A stretch of 64,000 nt of DNA from Panopea generosa (Eukaryota > Mollusca > Bivalvia > Adapedonta > Hiatellidae). The notes under the pieces were generated by a model. The model did no database searches. It was not told the origin of the DNA and saw only the letters and a list, made by a program, of their open reading frames with translations. A program made the position numbers and the translations under genes. Positions 23,041 to 42,660 of the stretch are shown piece after piece. How positions within the stretch are numbered: the first letter of the stretch is position 1; each line of letters starts with the position of its first letter. The stretch spans positions 48,300,412 through 48,364,411 of the forward strand of contig CM055909.1 of assembly GCA_029582155.1 (NCBI GenBank). Reading direction: 5' to 3'.

Positions 23041-23825
23041 TTATATAATATCTCAAGTAATATACGGTTACGTGTCTGTTCACATGCATTATATCTCATG
23101 CATTATATCTCAAGTTCACAGTTACGTGTCTGTACACATACATTCGTGAAGCAGTCAAAACAATATGTACACAATGTTATATCTCAAGTTCATAGATGCA
23201 GTTACGTGTCTGTACACACAATTCGTGAAGCAGTCAAAACAATATGTACGCAGTGTTATATCTCAAGTTCGTAGATGCAGTTACGTGTTCGTTCACATAC
23301 ATTCGTGAAGCAGTCAAATCAATATGTACGCAGTGTTATATCTCAAGTTCATAGTGCAGTTACGTGTCTGTACACACAATTCGTGAAGCAGTCAAAACAA
23401 TATATACGCAGTGTTATATCTCAAGTTCGTAGATGCGGTTACGTGTCCGTTCACATACATTCGTGAAGCAGTCAAAACATAATGTACATAGTGTTATATC
23501 TCAAGTTCGTAGATGCAGTTACGTGTCTGTACACATACATTCGTGAAGCAGTCAAAACATTATATACGCAGTGTTATATATCAAATTTGTAGATGCGGTT
23601 ACGTCTCTGTACACATACATTCGTGAAGCAGTCAAAACAGAATGTACATAGTGTTATATCTCAAGTTCGTAGATGCAGTTACGTGTCTGTACACATACAT
23701 TCGTGAAGCAGTCAAAACATTATATACGCAGTGTTATATATCAAATTTGTAGATGCGGTTACGTGTCTGTACACATACATTCGTGAAGTAGTCAAAACAA
23801 TATATACGCGGTGTTATACTTAATT
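23041..23825. repeat. ~80-bp tandem array, ten units
   Basis: GTTACGTGTCTGT recurs near 23067, 23121, 23201, 23280, 23359, 23438, 23518, 23598, 23678 and 23758, mostly 79-80 bp apart. Each full unit also has ACATTCGTGAAGCAGTCAAA and TTATATCTCAAGTTC. It begins 214 bp after the yellow stop codon. No canonical AATAAA lies before it, so it could be within the 3'UTR; AATAAA first appears near 23838. Confidence 0.9.
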
Positions 23826-24073
23826 TATCTTTGTAGCAATAAAAGCAAAATAGTACATAGTGTTATTCGAGTGCAATTATAATACAAATAAATATTTAAG
23901 GTTTCATGTGGTATGCATTTACATGTAAAGGGTACAAAGTTAATGACCCCAACATAAACTTGCTTGTTTCATGTTAATTCATATCTCATAAAATGAAAGT
24001 TTTATATGTTTTCAATGAAGATTTCGATGTGTACATGTATTAGTATATAGTTTGATTGACTGTGTATTTAGCG

Positions 24074-24335
24074 TCATTTTTATGCCATTGGTATCTAATA
24101 GATGACCAGTTAACTTGACCACTTTTCTCCTGGGATGTTAGAAGGTTAACCAGTACTTGGGCACACCCATCTCCACAAGTAACTGATAATTTTCCCTTAA
24201 GTCAGCAGTGAGAGATGAATGATAATGAGACGCAATGTCAATCATTATGGAGGCTGGCCCGACGGAGTTTTGAACTCAAGACCCCTGAATTGATAATCAG
24301 ATGTGCTACCAACTGAGCTAACTGGTTCCGGCTCA
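24074..24335 (-). repeat. SINE family A copy, minus
   Basis: The reverse complement reads AACCAGTTAGCTCAGTTGG at the A-box, then the tRNA head, the family body, and the 3' end at ATGGCATAAAAATGACGC. Intact in outline but with a diverged B-box. Confidence 0.75.
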
Positions 24336-24567
24336 TGCAAGTTTATATATATATATATTTGTATTACTCAGTATAATTATAACATGTTTAAATATGTAAT
24401 AAAATATGAGCTACAAATGGTTTGTTCTTATCTTGGTCTGGTAAAAAGAGTATTTGAACCGAGTGTTGGCCATTGGTTCAATCTGCCAGTAGGACCATGT
24501 GGTGTGACCTTTACCTAATTATTGTATCCTATTACAATTAAAACTGGCTGTTTTTGTGTGTTTTTTG

Positions 24568-24802
24568 TATGGTGTTTAATGCCATTTTCAAAACATTTCA
24601 TGTTATACTAGTATATTGTATATCCAGTTCGTTTGGTGGAAAAGACTTCATAATGAATCCGAGTAGAACCACCGTCATTCTGCTGCAAGTAACTGGCAAA
24701 CATTCTCAGATAAAGATTTTAGAGCGAGCAGGACTTAAACCTACGACCTTAGTGGTGAGTGGTAAATGATCTTGATAGGGTGCCCTAGACCACTCAGACC
24801 CC
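24568..24802 (-). repeat. SINE family B copy (tRNA-Leu-like head)
   Basis: On the minus strand a Leu-type head (GTCTAGGGC, B-box GGTTTAAGTCC) is followed by a body with CGGTGGTTCTACTCGGATTC and ends at CATTAAACACCAT. Four copies occur in the window, all in this orientation. Confidence 0.75.
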
Positions 24803-24895
24803 CTAATAGGTTCTACCCAGGAAGACTGCAAACATGATTTTATCCTTTTTAAAGGAACTTATCTTATCAATGACATTCATAAAACAAAGTTGTCA

Positions 24896-25690
24896 ATAAT
24901 AAACAAGAGGGCCAAGATGACCCTATATCGCTCACCTGACTGACATTGAGTCACCCAACTTAAGTAGATTATATAATAAATGTACACTCAAAATTCCAGA
25001 AAAACGAGATGAGCTAGTAGTTAGAATTTTGATTTGTTTAGAATATGTTACAGATGCGTAGAAGAGTTCAAACTTGGTAAATGTCAGTGAAATTACATTG
25101 AAATCAGGTCAGTAGATTCTGACAAGATGGCTTTTGAAGTTTTTACTATAGGTGCCTATATAGTAAACTAGTACCTCAAGTTGGCGGTCATTTTTTTTAA
25201 CAAATCACAATGGCTTGAACAAACTTGGTTAAGGGTCACCCAAGGAACAGTTCTGCAAAATTGTTTTAAAATCGATCAAGTGGTTTCTGACAAGAAGATT
25301 TTTTAAGTTTTTACTATAGCTTATATAGTAAACTAACCCCACCCCCTGGCCGCCATGTATTTTGACGAATCACTACGGTTTGAACAAACTTGGTGAAAGT
25401 TCCTCCAAGGAACATTTCTGTGAAATTATTTTAACATCAAGCAAGTAGTTTCTGACAAGAAGATTTTTTTAAGTTTTTACTATAGCTTATATAGTCATTT
25501 AACCCCACTCCCTGGCGGCCATGTATTTTGACAAATCAAGATGGCTTGAACAAACTTGGAAGAGGGTAGAAATTGGCCCAGTGGTTTCAGAGAAGAAGTT
25601 GTTAGAAGCTAAAAGTTAACGAAGGACAACAGACGACGGATGACAGACGTGGACACCAGGCGATAACAAAAGCTCAGGTGAGCTTAAAAC
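24896..25690. mobile_element. Element with GCTCACCTG / CAGGTGAGC ends and internal ~165-bp repeats
   Basis: The left end is GAGGGCCAAGATGACCCTAT then ATCGCTCACCTGA. The right end is GGCGATAACAAAAGCTCAGG then TGAGC, giving short terminal inverted repeats. Inside, a degenerate unit (TTTTTACTATAGCTTATATA, GGCGGCCATGTATTTTGACA, CTTGAACAAACTTGG) is repeated about three to four times. There is no coding capacity. I recall this type of repeat as common in mollusc genomes. Confidence 0.65.
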
Positions 25691-26094
25691 GTTGCTCAAG
25701 CACCAGTAATTGATCTGTCTCATTTTCCCTCTTCATTCATTATTGAGCATAATACATTTATAACTGGATAAGAAAATAATGAAACATAAGGACAAATGAA
25801 TTTCTTTCAGACGTCAATTTTTCTCAAAATATTACGATCTTACTGGGTAAAACAAGTTTCAAGCAAATGGGAATATAAAGCCAATGAGCAAAATCCACCC
25901 GAGGTTCCATAACTTTGTATATGAGGCACACAATACTTGGAAGATGTTTCATCTTAATGACAGAAGCAGTCACACTTAACAAGTCCGGTTTTAACAAACA
26001 ACTCTTAACGAGCAATCTGAACACTTCCTGCACTGTTTTCCACTCTGTCAGTTGATATAAACATAAATCACCCAATAATTCAAAAGCTTTCTAC
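25691..26094. other. Spacer with an unassigned minus-strand frame
   Basis: An 83-codon minus-strand open frame (25824-26075) has no recognised motif and no clear splice context. Left unassigned. Confidence 0.4.
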
Positions 26095-26386
26095 ATTAGA
26101 GTTGTCCAAAGGCGTCTATATTAGAGGTGTCCAAAGGCGTCTATATTAGAGGTGCCAAAGGCGTCTATATTAGAGGTGTCCAAAGGCGTCTATATTAGAA
26201 GTGTCCAAAGGCGTCTATATTAGATGTCCAAAGGCGTCTATATTAGAGGTGTCCAAAGGCGTCTATATTAGAGGTGTCCAAAGGCGTCTATATTAGAGGT
26301 GTCCAAGGCGTCTATATTAGAGGTGTCCAAAGGTGTCTATATTAGAGGTGTCCAAAGGCGTCTATATTAGAGGTGTCCAAAGGCTA
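26095..26386. repeat. 25-bp minisatellite, about 12 units
   Basis: The unit GGCGTCTATATTAGAGGTGT plus CCAAA is tandemly repeated with very few changes (occasional loss of GGTG or one base), so the array is young or well homogenised. Confidence 0.95.
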
Positions 26387-26399
26387 TATAATCAGCCTA

Positions 26400-26767
26400 T
26401 ATGAAGTAAAGGGTTAAAGGAGTTATACATTAAATTTAAAGTTGGAACAAATCTCTACTCATTCCTGAATGACAACTGGCAAAATGATCACCATAACCAA
26501 GTTATAGCACTTCAAAAATTTGACTTGTGGAAAATATCAAGTTGTTTAGTGAAACTAGGGCCGGTTTCACTTAACATCTCTACATGAGATTTTTCTCAAC
26601 AGACAATTTCTCTAGATAATTACCAGAACTTATAACACATTAATGTACAACATACAGTTGAAGTAGAACAAATCTGTATTCATTGGAAATGGAAATCAAT
26701 CAAAATGCTCAATGTAAATGGGAGTTATAGTATTTTAAAAAGAGATGTTTGGTGAAACTGGAGCCTG
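26400..26767. mobile_element. MITE family 6: partial copy followed by full copy
   Basis: The full copy is 26558-26767, with left end GGGCCGGTTTCACTTAACAT and right end AGAGATGTTTGGTGAAACTG then GAGCC, which are inverted. The preceding 26400-26557 resembles only the right half (GGAACAAATCTCTACTCATT, TTAGTGAAACTAGGGCC). Two copies thus share a junction. Confidence 0.65.
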
Positions 26768-27735
26768 GATCTGTACCCTGAGGTATGTCGCCAACATGTA
26801 CATAAATACAACATGAAATAAGTTACCCATATTCAATCTGCTAGTTCAACAATTTTCTGAAGACAGTAAATGTCTATGGTCAGATCCATTAAATGTTTTG
26901 GTGCTAGGGTGCACACAAAGCCCAATAGACAACTCGGACATTAACTAACTTACAAGGCGAGTTTAAGAATTTACCCCAGATCTTATATCAAGTCAAATAA
27001 CAATTACCAGGTAGCTTTTTCACTAATTTTGGTCGGAATTTATTTTAAAATGCGGATCCTAAAGTTCAGATGAACAACACAGGTGGGCCCGATTGGCCAT
27101 GACAAAGCAGGCAACTTTTGATAATGCATGGCCATATCTCAATTCAAATTAGGTCAGTCGAGATATTATAGATATATATAACTAGAGTGTAAGTTTGGTG
27201 AATATCAAGTGAAAACAGTCGGTGCACATAGCTTCAAATTATGCAACATTTAACAATTCAAGTGCCCCCCACCAACTCAAATAATATTTATCTGATTTGG
27301 CTAGCTCTTAAACTTGTATATATGATATTGTGGTTAAACAACTACTGTGTGAAACTGGTGAAGACCAAATGATAGCTGCAGGTGCTACAGTGCACATAAG
27401 ATCAAATAGCATATTTTTGATGATTCGAATGGCCATAACTCCCAACAAAAATCATCTAATTTAGCAAGTTCAAAAACATATCCTAGATATTTTGGTTTTA
27501 TAACTCTGTGTAATACTGATAAAGATCAAATGAAACTCTTGATGTTAATTATCTGATTTTTTTGGCCAGTTCAAGGACTTGTCCTAGATATCATGGTCAT
27601 ATAACTACTAATTATGTAAGTTAAGAGCCAATGAAAAATGCAGGCGCTAGAGTGCACACAACAAAAAGTTTACGAATGGACAATGGACACAGGTCGATCA
27701 GAATAACTTGCATTAATTTTTGCTCAGGTGATCTA
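26768..27735. repeat. Degenerate mollusc-type ~165-bp repeats
   Basis: Recurrent GGTGCTAGGGTGCACAC / GGTGCTACAGTGCACAT / GGCGCTAGAGTGCACAC phrases alternate with GGCCATAACTCC-like phrases and end in TTTTGCTCAGGTGATCT. This looks like a decayed relative of the CTCACCTG-ended element at 24896. Confidence 0.5.
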
Positions 27736-28615
27736 ATAAAAAAGTGCAGATAAATCTTTTACTGTTTATTTCTCTTAAAACAACTGTATCATGATTCTAC
27801 ATGAATAAGTTGTATATTACAGAAATAAATATCGTTCTTCCTCTCTGCTCCCACTTTTTTTTCATGTAGTACAAAAGAATAACAGATAAATAATATTTGC
27901 TTCAGGCCATGATTATTGTCAATTATTACTGTTTCATTAAAAAAACATTTTCTTCCATATAATAAATAATTCCAAATAAAATTAACAAATAAAACATATA
28001 TATCAAGATTTTTTGAAATGTCAGAATTGCCAAAAAAACATTTCCAATGTATCGTGCGTATACACACCGATATCTATTTAAACATACTGAAAAGGAATTT
28101 CCTACTTGAAAGACTACAGTTAATCTAAAATGGAGTTTCTCTTAAGCTTGCAACGCGACACATCAGTCGTGACAAGGTGAAGGTCGTCAAGCAGTATGTT
28201 AGTTATATTTATTTTAAGAATGGAGATTTCCTGTTTCAATTCAATCATTCCAAATAAGATTTTTGTCATGTTGTGGCAGATTTGAAATTTCAAATCATCG
28301 TATTTTATTATATTAAAACTTAAATGAGATACATTGAACAGATTTATTTTCTAAGAGATTTATAGCAATTTTTACTGATACTCTTCCTTTAAAACCTTAT
28401 TATTAACATTCACAAGAGGCTGACCTATTTCTTCTTGCAAATAATATAAATAACACTAACTAAATGACCCTGAATAATACTACACTTTTAGATTATCACC
28501 CAAATTTCTTTCACAATGTCCACTCCAATTTTTCATGCTTTTACTATTTTTTTCAATGTTTTTTTTTTTCTTTGCGATTTGTTATTTTTCTTTCCTTGTA
28601 TCCGTCATATCTTGT
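27736..28615. other. 3' flank of LSM12
   Basis: On the minus strand this follows the LSM12 stop codon. AATAAA on the minus strand occurs at 28343-28348, about 270 nt after the stop, and is the nearest plausible polyadenylation signal I noticed. Parts of 28040-28140 resemble 32060-32170, which is in an LSM12 intron. Confidence 0.4.
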
Positions 28616-36330
<7,715 letters not shown>

Positions 36331-36587
36331 GCAAGGTCATACTTACAGGTTTAAGGTCAGAAATAGGTACAGAACTTCGTGTCCGCTCCATATCTAGTAA
36401 ACTACTTGACAATGTATTGAAATAACATGGCACAATGATCACCGTTATCAGATACTGTACCACGTGCAAGACCCTGATCCGTACCTCAAAGGTCAAGGTT
36501 GCACTTAGAGATTAAATATCAGAAGTACACTCGAAAAGGCCTGTCTGCTTCACATCTTTTAAACCACCTGGCATGTTTTGAAATACA
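36331..36587. repeat. Degenerate mollusc-type tandem units
   Basis: CTGTAGCTCAAAGGGCAAGG and CGTACCTCAAAGGTCAAGG, each followed by a CTTA(C/G)AG-type phrase about 150 bp apart, are two units of a diverged tandem repeat. Confidence 0.5.
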
Positions 36588-36631
36588 AGTTGTAGTAGTA
36601 GTAGTTGTTGTAGTAGTTGTAGTAGTAGTAG

Positions 36632-36686
<55 letters not shown>

Positions 36687-36738
36687 AATAGTAGTAGTAG
36701 TAGTATTTGTAGTAGTAGTAGTAGTAGTAGTAGTTGTT

Positions 36739-36774
<36 letters not shown>

Positions 36775-36871
36775 ATTGTTGTTGTAATAGTAGTATTATT
36801 AGTAGTAGTTGTAGTAGTAGTAGTAGTTGTTTTTGTTGTTGTTATTGTTGTTGTTGTTGTTGTTGTTGTAA

Positions 36872-36941
<70 letters not shown>

Positions 36942-36955
36942 TGTTGTTGTTGTAT

Positions 36956-36999
<44 letters not shown>

Positions 37000-37023
37000 A
37001 CAATACGGATAGTAGTAGTAAGT
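36588..37023. repeat. GTA/GTT trinucleotide array, ~430 bp
   Basis: Alternating blocks of (GTA)n and (GTT)n with rare ATT/ATA interruptions. Long open frames in this stretch are artefacts of the repeat. Confidence 0.97.
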
Positions 37024-37769
37024 ATGGTATTTAATTGTTGCTTAGTAGTTAACACCTTTTAAAAATAAAGTTGTTTTTCTGTAAAATCGCGCTATGTTTT
37101 ATACTACCTGTTAAATATGTGCAATATATTTAACCTTTTCCTCATTTGTCTGTTGAGCATCTTCAGACACCAATTCTATGACTGAAACAAACACACCCCG
37201 TCCGACGTATACGGTACATGAGAGGCTGCTACGCCGCATTTACGGTGATAACTACACACGATAAAACGGTACATCCTCTTATTTTTGTGTATGCAGTTGG
37301 GCAGTGAGGTTGGAACATCTCTTTATTTTCGTATTATGATTTCGTTTTTAAATCAAGGATATAGCCGATACGAACGGCATTATATTTAAGTTTCAAGCGA
37401 GCATGTGATTTTAAATTGGAACATGGCCGTTTCCTCAAACATTCGAAAAAAGTGACGGAATTAACCACTTTCAGATCGAAAACTATAACGTAATTTACAG
37501 ATCCATTTATCACTTCGGAAGCAGTTTTGGGACAACATTATGTATTTTATATTTCTTTTATATACCAATACACCAAGTTATATCGTTAAAAAATTACAAG
37601 TTGAGGTTATAAGGCTGCTAAACAACAACGTTTGCTTAGTACGTAACATAAGTAGGTGCCTCGTATATTGTACGCTATATAAGTTAAGGCATTGTTTCAT
37701 TCAGCGGTATTCTAATAACACGAAATACTACTTCTATTCAGTTATTTGAGGGTTGTTATTCAAATTTTT
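37024..37769. other. Spacer, nothing recognised
   Basis: No exon or repeat unit noted. Confidence 0.4.
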
Positions 37770-38355
37770 AATTATTTATAAACGCCATTATGCGACTACC
37801 CCACGGAAGCGCATCATGTTCCCAATGTGGTGTTATGACGTAGTGTGTTAAACGTGCGACAGTTGGCGGCAGATGGGTTTGCGACATTAACGTCTCACAC
37901 CACTATTGCATTTCCCATAGGACCCTATTGTAACATTTATTTCCAAAACACAGCGAAAAAAATTTTTTGCAGCATGTGTCTGGGCTTAATTTTTTCACTG
38001 GTTCAAGATCTGTAATTATAAAGGAAAAACAGCTTACCATGACCAGGTGTTTTTTTTTATTTAACGGTTTTGTGATACCTATCATTTTGTAGAAAAAAAT
38101 AATATGTCAACTATTCGCTCACGATGCGGTTCAAACCAACAATTGTAAAATGACACATAATTGCCTAGAAATCTGGTATCAGCATAAAATTTTCAGTGGT
38201 GATTTCTAAAATACTGAGCATTTAACACATGGTAGGAAAATATAAGTCGCTACAATACAAGCCCTGCAAAAAGAAGCAAAAGAGAATTTAAGCTTAATTT
38301 TTACCTCCTTCACCGGTCCGGAGTACTCAAGCCGGAGATAATAGCGATGTGAGTA
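37770..38355. repeat. Dispersed repeat F, copy a, with inverted terminal segment
   Basis: About 37890-38355 matches 59650-60110 in order: CATAGGACCCTATTGTAAC, CAGCATGTGTCTGGGCTTA, CACGATGCGGTTC, GGTCCGGAGTACTCAAG. The adjacent 37770-37870 (GCCATTATGCGACTACCCCA) is inverted relative to 38510-38550 in the neighbouring foldback element. Confidence 0.75.
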
Positions 38356-38359
38356 CTTT

Positions 38360-38947
38360 AGGTGTAACCCCACCATTGATTTTTGTTCTTTGATCTATAG
38401 TAAATAATAAAAGTTTGAAGGCTTGTCGTTCATAGAAAGACCCAACTGAAAGAAGTGAAACCTACATTTTACTGTTTGTTACTTCCTTCTCCAATGGTGG
38501 TACTATGTCTTTACTTCCGCGGGGTAGTCGCATAATGGCAGTTATAAATAATTCTTGTTTCTTCTTCTGTAAAAATGCATCTTCTTTATTTTAATGCTCT
38601 TTTTCATTTGAATGGCATTATTGATGTTGTTTGAACATTTTGATAGCATTGTCATGTTTGAATTGTGAATTTAGAAAAAAAATTGATGCTTGGAAATTGG
38701 GGTATGAATACATGGTTTCGGGAGGCTACTTTCACTTTGTTAACAATGTACACACTGAGTAGAAAAAAATCTCTTATATGACACATGACCCCTACTTTTC
38801 TCATCATATTTTGATAGTGCAGAGGTTGACAAACAGTAAAATGAAGGTTTCATTTCTTTCATTTGGGATTCTCTATGAATGACAAGCCTTCAAACTTTTA
38901 TTATTTACTATAGAAAAAAGAACAAAAATCATGGTGGGTTTACACCT
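38360..38947. mobile_element. Foldback element with ~120-bp terminal inverted repeats (588 bp)
   Basis: The left arm 38360-38479 (AGGTGTAACCCCACCATTGA, AGTTTGAAGGCTTGTCGTTC, TTTTACTGTTTGT) is inverted as 38829-38947 (ACAAACAGTAAAATGAAGG to CATGGTGGGTTTACACCT) with a modest number of mismatches. The ~350-bp centre is non-coding. A one-armed inverted copy lies at 13661-14140. Confidence 0.85.
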
Positions 38948-39805
38948 TTAGCGTTAGTGTCAGCGTTGCAACATTTAGTGTCGGTGCGACATTTAACGTT
39001 GCCACAGAGTGATCTACCCTAACAACAGTGCTTGTTTAAGCAACACTCATTGTTTTTGTATTCATTGTGATCTTCGTGGATGTAGGAGCGTTTCAATTAT
39101 TTGCAGGGGAGTGGGGGGAGTGGGGCTGAATATTAATCTGGTCACTTTATTGGTCACCTGTGGTACAGAGTAATGTACCGAAAACAAGCGAAATGTAAGA
39201 AATATGGACGGTTTTGTATCGGAGCAAGTATATAGAACATGAGTAAGCACACTCCAGAATGAAAGATAGTAAATTTAGAGAAACAGACTAATACGGGAAT
39301 GTACAGAGTAAAAAGCTTTAGGACGAAGAAAGAAAGTTTAAGCAGGCAAATCTGAAACCAGAACGGAGTACTAAAGCGTTTTGAAAACCAATTATCAAAT
39401 ATGTCATCCATTATAAATATTGACTCAAACCGGTTCATTCAAACACACGAAAAGAAAGTTAAGTTATTAGACATAAGAAAGAAGACAGTAAAAAGCGCTC
39501 AATCCCTTACGACCAGTGACTTTAGCAGTGGTCAGACAACCACATCCGTCTGGACGGGTTGAACTCAATTTAATGAGGATTTCAAAATAAGGCTATTCGC
39601 AGTATTAGCAAACCGCAGAAACGTATTGATACACAATACACATTTCGAGGTATTTTTATATTCACCAGCAAACACTTGAAGTCAGTTACAACGATTTGCA
39701 TAACATAAAACATCTATCAAACGTATGAATTAATTATAGTTTCGGTCAACTAGAATGATGCCCCTTTCAAGACCTAATAGCCTTAAAAATCTTACACTAG
39801 CATAA
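38948..39805. other. Spacer, nothing recognised
   Basis: Two short overlapping minus-strand frames show no domain. Confidence 0.4.
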
Positions 39806-39905
39806 GGCTCCAAAGTGGTCTAATGGTGTACGCCTTTGAATGCCACTCGGGATGTCGTATGTTCAAACCGCAGTTAATGTTAAGAAAAATACAAAAAAAA
39901 AAATA
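39806..39905 (+). repeat. tRNA-derived element (family D) with A-rich end
   Basis: GGCTCCAAAGTGGTCTAATG (A-box-like) and GTATGTTCAAACC (B-box-like) are spaced as in a tRNA and followed by a run of A. Single copy in the window. The pairing looks too poor for a functional tRNA gene. Confidence 0.5.
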
Positions 39906-40159
39906 AATAGATTTATTTTATTTTTTTTGGTCTTTTTTTTATACAAAATGTTACCGATATTTAACTAACAAACTTGAAAAATATGTCACCTTAAAGCAAT
40001 CCTGTGATATAGAAGTATATGTTGTGTTTGTATGAAAGCGATATTATTATGCTGATGTATCGGACATGTTGAAGTAGTTATTCTATTATATTGTCCTGTT
40101 TGATTTTACAGGCACAATCACAACTTTGCTAGGAGTGTCCGGGGGCATGCTGCCACGAA

Positions 40160-40372
40160 AAGATATTTAGCTAACAGACGACCAGTTAGCCTAACCACTG
40201 TTTCTTGGGATCGTGAAAGATTAACCAGTACTCGAGCACATCCCATCCCCGCAAGTAACTGATAACACAATGTCGTTTATCAATCATCACGGGTACTGTT
40301 GCCGGGCGGGGATTCGAACTTACGACCCCTGGATTGATAGTCAGACGCCCCACCAAGATAATCACTGAACTG
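40160..40372 (-). repeat. SINE family A copy, minus
   Basis: The reverse complement carries the B-box GTAAGTTCGAATCC, the anticodon-loop region TGACTATCAATCCAGG, and the family body to GGTTAGGCTAACTGGTCG. It is about 50 bp shorter than the other copies because the segment between CAAGTGG and the TGATTGA phrase is deleted. Confidence 0.75.
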
Positions 40373-41439
40373 TAGTGACTTTAACAATCTTCGCATATTG
40401 GAATTGGAGGACATGGTCAAACACTTAAAAATGAATCATGTGCATAAAATATATAACGACACGTGCCCATCATATATGATGTAAAACTTCTCGAAGCGGT
40501 CAGATATTCACTCTTTTGGGACACGGAAAAGTAAATTTAATTTTTAAGTCAACAATGTGATTTCGACAGCTTTTTATTGCAATATGTAGTCACATGGAAT
40601 GCTCTTCAAGAGAAAATTCAAACAATTAAAAATCATGTTGGGTTTAAAAAAGAAGTTAAATAACATTTTCTAAACTTGTATGAATAACCTTTACGGTTTT
40701 GGTAGGATCTGTACAACTTGTAAATATGTGACTTACCTTATAGAACACTGCACATATGTTTAGTTTGATTAATTTTACATTAAACAATATTTTCGCATCT
40801 GTGCTTGCCTTATGGTAAAATTATAATCAATTAAATGCATCAAAGTTATTCATAATACTTGTGATATATATTAAATTTGATGATTTTATTTATTTAATAC
40901 ATTTTTAAGAATAAAATATTCTTATTGCTAGTGCCTTAGGGTAGCGTTATGGACACCAGTGGAAATACGTCCTCGAACTTTACTGAGCTTTCCAAGCATT
41001 TCATGCAAATTTAAGATTCACTGTTTTTTTTCTCAGTTTTTGCTTATTTTTTCAACTTATGAACTATTAATAATATGGTTTCAAGTAAACTAAGATACCC
41101 AATTTGTAAGGTTTAGTACTGTGATGAGGTACTGACATTTTGTGATACGTTTATAATGACATTCTGTGATGTTCATAGAGAATAATAGTTCTGTAATCAT
41201 TTTAGATAAACTATCATTTCAACGTAATCAGGTATTTTTCATAATATTTTTAAATACATATAAAACAAGAAAAATATCGATGGAACCGATGCATGCTCCC
41301 CAAGTGAGTGTTTGGCTCTGTACCATATTCCCTTAGTGTTTATGGCTACTTGGTTGAAAAATACCAAACTGCATAGCAGGAACAATATGTGGCTCTGCGC
41401 TTCACAGAATTCATTCGCAAATCATTGAACCGGAACAAA
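40373..41439. other. Spacer, nothing recognised
   Basis: AT-rich, no supported exon. Confidence 0.4.
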
Positions 41440-42660
41440 ATGACAATATGCGCATATCCTAGCTAGTTTTACAGAATTAAAACCAGAGGTTGTAGCGAAA
41501 TAGCGTCATAACGACAATATGCACATCTCCACTTGGTAATGATGCATCCTAGCAAGTTTAATAAAATTCCAACCACAGGTTGCAGAGAAATAGAACGGAG
41601 AAGAATTTGGTCACAGACTAAATCAAAGGGCCATAACTCCGTGAAAAATCATTGAACCGGAACACAGACATAGCAAGTTTCATAAAATTCCAACATGAGC
41701 TTGTAGAGAAAAAGCGCGGATAATAATTTAGTCACAGACTCAATGAAAGGGCCATAACTCCATGAAAAATCACCGAACCGGAACACAGACAATATGCGCA
41801 TCTGCACTTGGTAACGATGCATCCTAGCAAGTTTCATAAAATTCCAAAATGGGGTTTTAGAGAAATAGTGCGGACAATAATTTGGTCACAGACAGAATCA
41901 AAGGACCATAACTCCGTGAAAAATCATCAAACTGGAACACAAAGACAATATGCGCATCTGCACTTGGTAATGATGCATCCTAGCATGTTTTACAAAATTC
42001 CAACATGAGCTTGTAGAGAAAAAGCGCGGATAATAATTTAGTCACAGACTCAATGAAAGGGCCATAACTCCGTGAAAAATCACCGAACCGGAACACATAA
42101 ACAATATGCGCATCTGCACTTGGTAATGATGCATCATAGCAAGTTTCATGAAATTTCAACATGTGGTTGTAGAGAAATAGCGCGGACAATAATTTGGTCA
42201 TAGATTCAATCAAAGGGCCATAACTCCGTCAAAAACATCGAACCGGTACACATAGACAATATGCGCATCTGCACTTGGTAATGATGCATCCTAGCATGTT
42301 TCACAAAATTCCAACATGGGGTTGTAGAGAAATAGCGCGGACAAGAATTTGGTCACAGATGAAATCAAAGGGCCATAGTCACCGAACCGGAACACAAAGA
42401 CAATATGCGCATCTGCTTTTGGTAATGATGCATCCTAGTAAGTTTCATAAAATTCCAGTATGGGATTGTAGAGAAATAGCCAGGACATTAATTGGGTCAC
42501 AAATAGAATTAAAGGGCCATAACTCGGTGAAAAATCAGTGAACCGGAACACAAAGACAATATGCGCATTTGCACTTGTTAATGATGCTTCCTAGCAAGTT
42601 TCATAAATTTCCAACTAGAGGTTGTAGAATAATAGCCCGGACAAGAACTTGGGGAATCAC
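41440..42660. repeat. ~150-bp satellite-like tandem array, about eight units
   Basis: Each unit carries GACAATATGCGCATCTGCAC, TGGTAATGATGCATCCTAGC, AAGTTTCATAAAATTCCAAC, TAGAGAAATAGCGCGGACAA and AAAGGGCCATAACTCCGTGA. Starts are near 41448, 41512, 41788, 41945, 42108, 42256, 42400 and 42556. Internal deletions explain the irregular early spacing. Open frames here are repeat shadows. Confidence 0.9.

Noticed and set aside
36499-37062. Long open frames in the GTA/GTT array on both strands
   Set aside because: Homopolymeric translations arise from the trinucleotide repeat; there is no start context or conserved motif.
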